A stretch of DNA of 64,000 nucleotides from Nostoc sp. CHAB 5844 (GTDB taxonomy: Bacteria; Cyanobacteriota; Cyanobacteriia; Cyanobacteriales; Nostocaceae), in the NCBI RefSeq assembly GCF_020829595.1, contig NZ_JAIVFW010000018.1, positions 1 to 64,000 of the forward strand. Direction: 5' to 3'. The stretch's first letter is position 1; each line of letters starts with the position of its first letter. Under the pieces are notes generated by a model, which saw nothing but the letters and a program-made list of their open reading frames with translations, was not told the DNA's origin and made no database searches. Below are positions 28,752-36,240 of the stretch, piece by piece. Made by a program: the position numbers and the translations under genes.

Positions 28752-29555
28752 TTATTTATCTTCCTGCATACTTCTGACAATTTTTGGTACTACCTTCCTA
28801 GGCGCAAATCTGACAATTTTGGCTAAAAACTTATTCATCAAACCAGGAATTACTAAGGTTTTACCTTTCATCAAGGCATGATAACCAATTTGGGCTACGG
28901 TTTGGGCATCCATCATTTTTTTACGCTTCACTAGATGGGAATCTGCCATACCCGTTCTTTCATGAAAAGCTGATGCTGTTGTGCCTGGACAAAGTACTGT
29001 AATAGTTACACCTGTACCTTCTAATTCATTAGCGATCGCTTCTGAAAAGGATAATACATAAGCTTTGGTAGCAAAGTAAACTGCCATTAAAGGCCCTGGT
29101 TGAAAAGCCGCCGTCGATGCTACATTCAATATTTTGCCTTCACCTTGTTTGATCATGTCTTTCAGGAATAATTTAGTTAAATGGGTAAGACATACTAAAT
29201 TAACCTGTAACATTTCTAGTTCAGCATTCAAGTTTGTTTCGCTGAATAATCCATAAGTACCAAATCCGGCATTATTGACTAGCACATCAACTTTAATCTT
29301 TGCTTGTTGTAACTCTCTAAAAATTTCATCTGGTGCTGTTGATATGGCTAAATCTTTAACAATATCTTTGACAGCAATAGGATATTCTTGTTGAAATTTC
29401 TTTGAAACTTCTGTAAGTTTGACTGCATTTCTATCTATTAGTACCAGATTATAATTGTTACGAGCAAAAATGCAGGCTAATTCGTAACCAATTCCACTGG
29501 CTGCACCAGTGATTAGAGCAGTTTTTTTGGTTTCTGCTTGGTGAGTTGTGTTCAT
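28752..29555 (-). CDS. Short-chain dehydrogenase/reductase at the hetN position
   Basis: A 267-residue classical SDR. The NAD(P) site is TGAASGIGYE, the structural motif VNNAGFGTYG is present, and the catalytic Ser (ASTAAF) and YxxxK (YFATKAY) are in place. The closest family type is the DltE/YqjQ-like oxidoreductases. It holds the place and orientation that hetN has in Anabaena PCC 7120 (reading hglB, hetN, then convergent hetI). The HetN motif RGSGR is replaced here by QGEGK at the matching position before ILNVAS. I therefore do not call it hetN. Its substrate is unknown. Confidence 0.85.
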   Translation of the reverse strand: MNTTHQAETKKTALITGAASGIGYELACIFARNNYNLVLIDRNAVKLTEVSKKFQQEYPIAVKDIVKDLAISTAPDEIFRELQQAKIKVDVLVNNAGFGTYGLFSETNLNAELEMLQVNLVCLTHLTKLFLKDMIKQGEGKILNVASTAAFQPGPLMAVYFATKAYVLSFSEAIANELEGTGVTITVLCPGTTASAFHERTGMADSHLVKRKKMMDAQTVAQIGYHALMKGKTLVIPGLMNKFLAKIVRFAPRKVVPKIVRSMQEDK

Positions 29556-30297
29556 ATTAGAAAATTGGTGAATTCTACTTGATTAATTTGTCATGCATTA
29601 ACAAAGGTTATCAATTACTAACAATTAAATAACTTTGATCAATAAACATCTAGAAGATGTTTGGCAAGATGAATTGTTAAGATACTTAGATAATGCTTGA
29701 GTTAGAAATCAAAGCAATACAGTCATGTCAATTTATTTTGAGGATATTTATTCCTAAGTTTTGACAAAATTAGTAGGAATTAACTTTTATACTTGATAGA
29801 TAAGTAAGTAGTTACTCACAGATAATAACTAAAATTTTATGCCGAACAATTACCATCTTATATGCAAATATTTGATTAATATGTCAGATATGAACCTTTA
29901 TCAATAAAACCTGATTTTATAGGGTTTCTTTGTATAGAAGATGTGGTGCGATCGCTCTGTTATTAGTGAGCAGTTAAAATTAAATCAATCCTTTTTAATT
30001 GATGCTTTAGAGTCTTTTTGACTATTGACCATTGACTCTTGACTCTTATATAGGACTCTTATTTGATTTTTGAAATATACGTAGCAAAAAAATGTAGGTT
30101 GGGTTTCGCTGATGCTCAACCCAACCTACGGCTAATGCACAACTTTAGCCTTGCCACGCCAGTAGTGGACTGTTTCAGCTAAAACAGTCCACTACAGATA
30201 CTTAGATTTTTTCAGAAATCAAACCGGACTCCTATACCAGGAGATAGGTGTGCCAGTTGCGTAAGTCCTGTATATTTTTGAAGAATTTGATATATCC
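29556..30297. other. Gene-free region holding a MITE and a solo IS end
   Basis: About 740 bases. The left part (29556-30040) is AT-rich with no gene and should contain the SDR promoter. MITE copy 2 fills 30049-30236. At 30249-30270 the sequence GTGCCAGTTGCGTAAGTCCTG repeats the end of the insertion sequence at 280-300, without any transposase nearby. Confidence 0.6.
30049..30236. repeat. MITE, TATAGGACTC family, copy 2
   Basis: This 188-bp copy is nearly identical to 27186-27411 apart from a missing 38-bp internal segment. The ends TATAGGACTCTTATTTGATT and CGGACTCCTATA keep the inverted-repeat structure. The two copies are in the same orientation and bracket hetI, its upstream gene and the SDR. 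Confidence 0.87.
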
Positions 30298-30687
30298 TTA
30301 ACACCTGCATATCAAATTTTCGTAAGCTAAATTGATTATTTTCAAAAAATCGGGAATTTCAAATGGTTTAGGTAGATAATAAACAATACCTAAACTTGCA
30401 GCTAATTTTTCTAAATCTATATAGGATGAAATTAGTACAACTACAAGTTCGATACCCTGTAATTGTAGTTTTTGATAAACTTCTGCTCCTGTTAATTTTG
30501 GCATTTGATAATCTAGAATCAACAAGTTTGGTTGCCATTGCAACACTTTTTCTAGTGCTTCTTTACCATCACTTGCTTGTTTGACTTCCCAACCTTCTTG
30601 CTCCAGCAGAAAAGTCAATAGTACTTGAAGACATTCATCATCGTCTGCAATTAAAACTCTACATTTTTCTGAAATTATATTTTTCAT
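30298..30687 (-). CDS. Single-domain response regulator
   Basis: A 129-residue stand-alone receiver domain. The acidic pair is in VLIADDDECLQ, the phospho-acceptor Asp in LLILDYQMPKLTG, a Ser takes the Thr switch position in LISSY, and the conserved Lys is in YLPKPFE. There is no output domain, so it would act in a phosphorelay or by protein contact. It is the left-most member of the minus-strand signalling island. Confidence 0.88.
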   Translation of the reverse strand: MKNIISEKCRVLIADDDECLQVLLTFLLEQEGWEVKQASDGKEALEKVLQWQPNLLILDYQMPKLTGAEVYQKLQLQGIELVVVLISSYIDLEKLAASLGIVYYLPKPFEIPDFLKIINLAYENLICRC

Positions 30688-30798
30688 AGCTACTTTTTTA
30701 TTAAAATGAAATACTTAAATTATTTCTATAATTCTGGTTTTGTTTTGTTTTTTTAATCAAAAAAATGTATTTATTGTTGCCAAAAAAATTGAGAAAGT

Positions 30799-31215
30799 TT
30801 ATTGTTTGAATCTTAAACTTCGTTGAGAATAGTTTTGAATTGCGGCATCAATTTCTTGCTTGGTTGCCGGTTTAAATATATAGATAAACGGATATTTTTT
30901 TGTTACTCTCTCTAAGAGAATTTTGTCAGCATAGCCTGTGATGTAAATACTAGGAATTTGCAGATTATCCCAAATTTGTTCGGCTGCTTGGATTCCATTC
31001 ATTTCGCCAGCAAGTTGAATATCCATTAAAATTAAGTCTGGACAAAACTGATTGGCTTTTTCAATTGCTAATTCCGCAGAATCAACAGTATCTATAACGG
31101 TATATCCCAAAGTATCTAATATTTCTTGAAAATTGAGAGACAGAATATAATCATCTTCAACTACAAGAATTTGAATTTTTTTGTTTGTTTCTGTGGATGA
31201 TAAGTCTATTAGCAT
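30799..31215 (-). CDS. Single-domain response regulator
   Basis: A receiver domain of 138 residues with the acidic pair in ILVVEDDYIL, phospho-acceptor Asp in LILMDIQLAGEMNG, Thr in YITGYAD and Lys in IFKPATK. The MDIQLAGEMNGIQAA motif is typical of receivers that pair with PAS-rich kinases in cyanobacteria. The start overlaps the end of an upstream zinc-ribbon-like frame by 59 bases, which suggests translational coupling. The C-terminus is basic (YSQRSLRFKQ). Confidence 0.88.
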   Translation of the reverse strand: MLIDLSSTETNKKIQILVVEDDYILSLNFQEILDTLGYTVIDTVDSAELAIEKANQFCPDLILMDIQLAGEMNGIQAAEQIWDNLQIPSIYITGYADKILLERVTKKYPFIYIFKPATKQEIDAAIQNYSQRSLRFKQ

Positions 31216-31456
31216 ATTTAGGCTCTGTAAATGTGGAAAATAAGGTTAAATACAAACCAAAAGCAGTACTATTTTGCAAACTAGTAGTTTGTTTGATGAC
31301 TGATAATTTAACTGCTCTATTCAAACTTGAAATATTCTGATTTTTTTCTAAACTCAGATTAGGCATTTCTTGCCAACATTGCCGACAAAACCAGTAAGTT
31401 TTATGTAACCGGAAGTGACGCAACATTGCGGATGAACAGCAGGGGCAGTTTGTCAT
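31157..31456 (-). CDS. Small zinc-ribbon-like protein overlapping a response regulator gene
   Basis: A 99-residue protein whose first 32 residues hold CPCC and CRQC pairs in the context MLRHFRLHKTYWFCRQCWQE, a likely zinc-binding ribbon. I recall similar short Cys-pair proteins beside two-component genes in other Nostocales. The remaining 65 residues are low in conservation features and Asn/Ser-rich. The frame overlaps the following receiver gene by 59 bases, long for genuine genes, so the C-terminal part may be variable. A role in signalling is inferred only from position. Confidence 0.6.
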   Translation of the reverse strand: MTNCPCCSSAMLRHFRLHKTYWFCRQCWQEMPNLSLEKNQNISSLNRAVKLSVIKQTTSLQNSTAFGLYLTLFSTFTEPKYANRLIIHRNKQKNSNSCS

Positions 31457-31694
31457 AAGATTAGCTTTTTCGTCAAAAAGTTAAGTTAAGTGAAGTTAGC
31501 GATTGAGCTATTACTTTATGTGCCAACAAGTTAAACTTATAAACAAAAAATAAAAAACTAATAAAGAATGGAAAAGTTGTAATAATTTGAAAGGAAATTA
31601 ATAATAAGAAAAAAATGAACTTTTGATAACTTATATTTTGTATCAAGCCCAAACAATTGGAAGTAGCGCGTCACTTGCTACTGTTCGGTTTCGC

Positions 31695-34508
31695 CTATTC
31701 AGACTCAGATGAACAGTGCTGAGTTAAAAGTGCTGAGGAGCCACTGCTATGAGAGTTGATGCAAGAGCGATCGCGTCCTTGGGCTTTGGCTTGATAAAGC
31801 GCTTGATCTGCGGCTTCAATCAAATCTAAACTCACGATATCGAGTGTAGGAATCATCGTTGCAATGCCAATACTTAAGGTGACGTGGGGCTTCACAGCCG
31901 ATGCCGCATGAGGAATATTTAGTTTTTCTATAGCTTGATGGATTTCTTGGGCAACCTGAAAAGCTCCATCACTATCAGTATTGGGTAAAATAACGACGAA
32001 TTCTTCGCCGCCATAACGAGCAGCTAAATCTGTAGAACGTTTGACAGTTTGTTGCAAAGCCCCAGCGACAAGACGCAGACAATCATCTCCAGCAGCGTGA
32101 CCGTAGGTATCGTTATATTGTTTGAAATAATCAATGTCACATAATAGTAACGAAACACAACCTTGTTGTTGTGAAAGATATCGCCATACACTTTCCAACT
32201 TGTGATCAAAACAGCGGCGATTGGCTATTTGAGTTAATTGATCAACCATCGCCATATTTTCCAGTCGTTGGTTAGCTAGATGTAACTGGTGATAAAGTTC
32301 TGATTGCTGAATAGCGATCGCTACTTGGGTTGCCAGTTGGTGCAGCAGTTCACTTTCCCAAGGTTGCCACTCACGCAAGGTGCTGCAATGATCGACTACT
32401 AACTTACCCCAAAGGCGATCGCCTTGTAAAATCGATACAACTAGCTTGGCTGTGGCTGGTAATGCTTCTAATAACTGAACATGACAATTTTCTGCTACAG
32501 ACTTTGTCACAACTACATTACTATCATCTGGGTGACAGCGATAGATAATCACGCGATCGCTTTGGAGAAAATTTCTGACTTCGGCAACAGTTATATTTAA
32601 AATTTGATCTAGATCCAAAGACTGGCGAATACGTAAAGCGATCGCCGCCATCATGCGTTCCTGTTTTAATCGCTCTTGCAGTAAAAGTTGCGCTTGTTTA
32701 CGGGCTGTGATATCTGTAAATGATGCCACCACTGCATAAGGTGTCAATCTATCCGGTTGAAACAATGGTTGAGAATTAATCGAAATCCAGCTGAGACTAC
32801 CATCCGGTTTGTGAACGCCCATAACAACATTAAATTGAGGTTGTCCGGTGCGTAAGGTGACAATGGTGGGATGGGTTTCGCCGGGAAAAGCATTACCATC
32901 TTGATGAATAGCCCGCCATCGCGGATCGATAGAAGTTCGCCCCATCATTTGCTCGGCTGTTAACCCCAAAATTCTTTCAGCACTTTTGTTACAGGCAGTA
33001 ATGCTACCATCCGCTTGCTGTACAACAATACCTTCTGCCATTGCTGCAATTACAGAACGATAGCGTTGTTCGCTTTCTCGCAGTGCGGCTTCTGCTTGTA
33101 AGCGTTCGCGTTGTGCAGCTTGCTGTTCGTTAATATCCTTTTCATTAACCAGGATCATCGAATTACCCGTCACCGGATCGCGGGTGCGTCGGATGTCCAT
33201 CCTGTGCCAGCGAATTCCCTGGTTTGTCAACACCTGGGTTTCAATGCTAAAAATTTCACCTAAGTTAATCGCTTCGATAGCTTGAACTCCAACACTCTTG
33301 TCAACAAAGCGTGCCAAAAAAACATTCTCAATTGCTGAATGCGGATGCAAACTATCCTCATAACAGCGCAAGGCGGCTGGGTTTTGCATTAAGGTGACAC
33401 CATCCATTGTGTACAGCGAGATCATCACTGTGGTATGGCGTAGTGCTTCAATTGAGCGCAGTGTTTCTTTATCGATATGATTTATGGCTTCTGTGCTGCC
33501 TTCAACCAGCATTGCCATTCGCCCTAGTTTAATTTCAATCCCAGAACAAAGACAGCGAACAGAAACAGGTTTTCCTTGTGGGTAAAATGTCCAGTTCTCA
33601 GCGATGGTTTTGCCTTGCTGAAGTTGGTGTAGATAGCTTTGCAGCCGAATGCGAGTTGATTCGGAAACATCACCGAAGTTGCGACTGAGCAATTCTTCTC
33701 GACTTTGAGTATTCCAAAGATGAAATGCTGCGGAGTTTGCCCACCACATCTGCAATTTTTCCAGATCGTAAATCCAAACAGGAGTTTGTAATCGTTCAAA
33801 TGCCGTCAAGTCTGCAACTGATATTTGCTTCGGCAATACCTTTTCTGTTTTATTGGATGCTGGAGAATTTTTATGCAGAGCTACTTTAATTGGTTTCGAT
33901 TGTAACTTTGGCTGAACTGTCAAATTTTTTAGGCGTTGATGGCATTGTGTTTGCCAAATTGCAGTTCCTAGCTCGGCGGCTACTAGTTGGAGATATTCTA
34001 TTTCTAAAGGATTCCATTGATGGGGATTACCGCAATGGTGAGCAATTAATAAACCCCACAATTGAGCGAATGAACTAGAAACTTTTTCAATTTCTTGATG
34101 ATTTACTAAAATTGGTACGACTAAATTAGCGCGAATTTGTAAACTTTGTAATAGCTTTTTATAACAAGGGTCAAGTTGTTTAGCATGAATATCTGCAATC
34201 ACACTAACCCGTCCATTTTGATATTTCTCTACCCATGTCGCTTGAAAGCAAGGATCGTAAATTAATTGTCCTAAAATCGGTTGCCATGTGCGACTGACAG
34301 ACTCTTCAGCTATGACTCCATCGCCATCAGGTAAAAAGCGATAGATAATCACGCGATCGCTTTTTAAAGTTTTTCTGGCTTCGCTGACAACGATTTTGAG
34401 TATTTCATCCAAGTCCAGCGATTGGTGAATTCTTACAGTCAACGTCCTAATTTGATGAAGGATTTGCTTGAAATCAATGGCAGTATCTAATAAATGATTA
34501 AAAAGCAT
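31695..34508 (-). CDS. GAF-PAS-GAF-GGDEF diguanylate cyclase
   Basis: A 937-residue predicted c-di-GMP synthase. It starts with a GAF domain (about 15-190), then PAS-type domains (about 230-350, 350-460 and 470-600), a second GAF (about 615-770) and the GGDEF domain. The active site is GGEEF at 833-837 and an RSTD inhibitory site lies five residues before it, so the enzyme should be active and product-inhibited. The first GAF resembles cyanobacteriochrome GAF domains (LDPCYKKLLQSLQIRANLVV) and has a Cys at the place where a bilin could attach; chromophore binding is speculative. It is cytoplasmic. Confidence 0.88.
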   Translation of the reverse strand: MLFNHLLDTAIDFKQILHQIRTLTVRIHQSLDLDEILKIVVSEARKTLKSDRVIIYRFLPDGDGVIAEESVSRTWQPILGQLIYDPCFQATWVEKYQNGRVSVIADIHAKQLDPCYKKLLQSLQIRANLVVPILVNHQEIEKVSSSFAQLWGLLIAHHCGNPHQWNPLEIEYLQLVAAELGTAIWQTQCHQRLKNLTVQPKLQSKPIKVALHKNSPASNKTEKVLPKQISVADLTAFERLQTPVWIYDLEKLQMWWANSAAFHLWNTQSREELLSRNFGDVSESTRIRLQSYLHQLQQGKTIAENWTFYPQGKPVSVRCLCSGIEIKLGRMAMLVEGSTEAINHIDKETLRSIEALRHTTVMISLYTMDGVTLMQNPAALRCYEDSLHPHSAIENVFLARFVDKSVGVQAIEAINLGEIFSIETQVLTNQGIRWHRMDIRRTRDPVTGNSMILVNEKDINEQQAAQRERLQAEAALRESEQRYRSVIAAMAEGIVVQQADGSITACNKSAERILGLTAEQMMGRTSIDPRWRAIHQDGNAFPGETHPTIVTLRTGQPQFNVVMGVHKPDGSLSWISINSQPLFQPDRLTPYAVVASFTDITARKQAQLLLQERLKQERMMAAIALRIRQSLDLDQILNITVAEVRNFLQSDRVIIYRCHPDDSNVVVTKSVAENCHVQLLEALPATAKLVVSILQGDRLWGKLVVDHCSTLREWQPWESELLHQLATQVAIAIQQSELYHQLHLANQRLENMAMVDQLTQIANRRCFDHKLESVWRYLSQQQGCVSLLLCDIDYFKQYNDTYGHAAGDDCLRLVAGALQQTVKRSTDLAARYGGEEFVVILPNTDSDGAFQVAQEIHQAIEKLNIPHAASAVKPHVTLSIGIATMIPTLDIVSLDLIEAADQALYQAKAQGRDRSCINSHSSGSSALLTQHCSSESE

Positions 34509-34606
34509 GGCGACTTTATTAAAAATACTTTTGTTAGACCAATTCTCTAAAATTTGTCAACAGATTCAAACCCTAAAATTTAGATTCTGTGAGACTTTCA
34601 TAATTA

Positions 34607-34700
34607 CGTTAGCGAGTCTTCTCCCAAAGGGGTCCACTCCGTTGCGGGGGTTCCCCCCGTTGTAGGAAGTGGCGTGAGACGCTGCGCGAACGAGCGTCAT
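34607..34700. repeat. Interspersed repeat mosaic
   Basis: The stretch carries GTTAGCGAGTCTTCTCCC, GTCCACTCCGTTGCGGGGG, TTCCCCCCGTTG and GAGACGCTGCGCGAAC. The last module is matched at 15 of 16 bases by the in-frame repeat inside the DUF5331 gene (near 5480). It lies in the leader of the diguanylate cyclase gene. Confidence 0.6.
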
Positions 34701-34781
34701 TACGAATTACGAATTGGTATTATTTATTATTTCTGCTTGTAGTTTCCACAAATAATTGAATTATCGAATTGTGGAACTTTT

Positions 34782-35201
34782 TTAATTCATTGGTGAAGTA
34801 AAATCCCAACTCAAGATTTTAGCAATTTGAGCAGGTAAGGTAACTGGATTAAATGGTTTAAGAATTACACCTGCAATTTGATATTCTTGAATAATTTGTG
34901 AATTTATCCACCTTGCCTTGGCACTCAATAGTACAAGAGGAATTGCTTGCGTTTGGGGATGGCTTTTGAGTTGCTTGATCAACTTAAAACCATCCATACC
35001 ATGCATTGACCAATCTATAACAATCGCATCAGGTGAATCGAGTACAGCCCTTTGTAATCCTTGTAATGGAGAATCAGCAGTAACTACATTCCAACCAGCT
35101 AAATCTTGGAGACAGAGTTCTACAATCTCACGCACATTGAGTTCATCATCAATGAGTAATATAGTTTTGGTGGTTATATCTACCAACTCCAAAGCCTTCA
35201 T
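34782..35201 (-). CDS. Single-domain response regulator (CLxDLAGW group)
   Basis: A 139-residue receiver with ILLIDDELNVREIVELCL, phospho-acceptor Asp in IVIDWSMHGMDGF, Ser in VLLSAKA and Lys in ILKPFNP. It is clearly paralogous to the receivers at 35701-36081 and 45118-45501, sharing the DLAGW or DLGGW segment after helix 1. No output domain is present. It lies 27 bases downstream of a LuxR-type HTH gene and may be transcribed with it. Confidence 0.88.
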   Translation of the reverse strand: MKALELVDITTKTILLIDDELNVREIVELCLQDLAGWNVVTADSPLQGLQRAVLDSPDAIVIDWSMHGMDGFKLIKQLKSHPQTQAIPLVLLSAKARWINSQIIQEYQIAGVILKPFNPVTLPAQIAKILSWDFTSPMN

Positions 35202-35228
35202 TTAACTACACTCCAGAAAAAATATGTA

Positions 35229-35618
35229 TTAATCAACTAAACCAGAGCGTAGTGCTAATACAGTAGCCTGAGTGCGGTCAGTCACATCTAGTTTACGGAA
35301 AATATTGCGGAGGTGGGTTTTAATAGTTCCCACTCTCAGATTTAATTCTTCAGCAATAGCAAGGTTACTCTTGCCATCGACAATCATTTTCAAAACGCAA
35401 AGTTCACGCTCAGTCAAAGGATTATCTGCAATTTGCTGCCACTGTTGGGGTTGAATTGCACGAATCGTCACAGTTTGGGGATGAAGCATCGAAACGCCAC
35501 ACCAATTTTTATTATTTTCTCGGACAGTGCTACTGTCTTGGGGAAACAAAGTAAAGGCTGTAGATTCTCCAGACCTTTCCATCTGACAAGTGTTCATGTA
35601 CCTTTTTTGTGATGTCAA
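35229..35618 (-). CDS. LuxR-type HTH DNA-binding protein without receiver
   Basis: A 129-residue protein. The C-terminal 65 residues are a LuxR/NarL-type HTH (LTERELCVLKMIVDGKSNLA, IAEELNLRVGTIKTHLRNIF, TDRTQATVLALRSGLV). The N-terminal half has no recognised fold and no receiver domain. It lies between two single-domain receivers on the same strand, so a receiver and an output domain may work as separate polypeptides. This is the only dedicated DNA-binding protein of the island apart from the OmpR-type regulator at 49393-51264. Start choice is uncertain. Confidence 0.85.
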   Translation of the reverse strand: MTSQKRYMNTCQMERSGESTAFTLFPQDSSTVRENNKNWCGVSMLHPQTVTIRAIQPQQWQQIADNPLTERELCVLKMIVDGKSNLAIAEELNLRVGTIKTHLRNIFRKLDVTDRTQATVLALRSGLVD

Positions 35619-35700
35619 AGATTTTTATCTGTCAACAAAAAAGATAAATTAAAAAAATAAAAAACTCATAAAGAATCTAATTTATTTACGAAAGTTAAAA

Positions 35701-36081
35701 TCATACGTCCCATCCGAGAATCTCAGTAATTTCCTCAGAAATGCTTGTGGGTTCAAAAGGTTTGGTAATCACTCCAGCAATTCCCATCTGAGCGAAACGG
35801 GCGCGATCGCTTGGTTGGACTTTCGCCGTTAACAAAATTACTGGTATTGATTGAGTAGCTGAATTTGCCTGAAGTTGCTCGTAGACTGCAAAGCCATCCA
35901 TATCAGGCATAGACACATCAAGCACAATGGCATCAATATCAGATTCTGTCTGAGCAATCTTTAATGCCTCCTGCCCCGATCCAGCAGTCAGAGTGTCCCA
36001 TCCACCCAAATCTTCCAGACAAGCCTGTACTAGTTCGCGGATTCGCTCTTCATCGTCCACAATCAATAGTTTTTTAGTCAT
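35701..36081 (-). CDS. Single-domain response regulator (CLxDLGGW group)
   Basis: A 126-residue receiver with all conserved positions: LLIVDDEERIREL, phospho-acceptor in IVLDVSMPDMDGF, Thr in LLTAK and Lys in ITKPFEP. It lies just downstream of the hybrid kinase at 36134-38149, separated by a repetitive stretch, and is the natural candidate to receive phosphate from it. Confidence 0.9.
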   Translation of the reverse strand: MTKKLLIVDDEERIRELVQACLEDLGGWDTLTAGSGQEALKIAQTESDIDAIVLDVSMPDMDGFAVYEQLQANSATQSIPVILLTAKVQPSDRARFAQMGIAGVITKPFEPTSISEEITEILGWDV

Positions 36082-36240
36082 TGGTCATTTGTCAATGGTC
36101 AGTTGTCAGTAGTCAGAATTCAGGAGTCAGAATTCAGGAGTCAGTTGTAATTTTTCCCCCCTGCTCCCCTGCTCCCCTGCTCCCCTGCTCCCGAAGCTCC
36201 CCGCTCCCCTGTAATCTGTCACCTGTCACCTGTTCCCTAT
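36082..36240. repeat. Short tandem repeats at a kinase 3' end
   Basis: The region shows GGTCAGTTGTCAGTAGTCAG-type units, then AATTCAGGAGTCAG twice, then four copies of CTGCTCCCCT or close variants, then CACCTGTCACCTGT. Such short tandem repeats are common in Nostocales. They supply the last 34 codons and the stop of the kinase gene that follows. Confidence 0.75.

Noticed and set aside
28752-29555. hetN
   Set aside because: Position fits, but the RGSGR motif is replaced by QGEGK and the sequence resembles general DltE-type SDRs.
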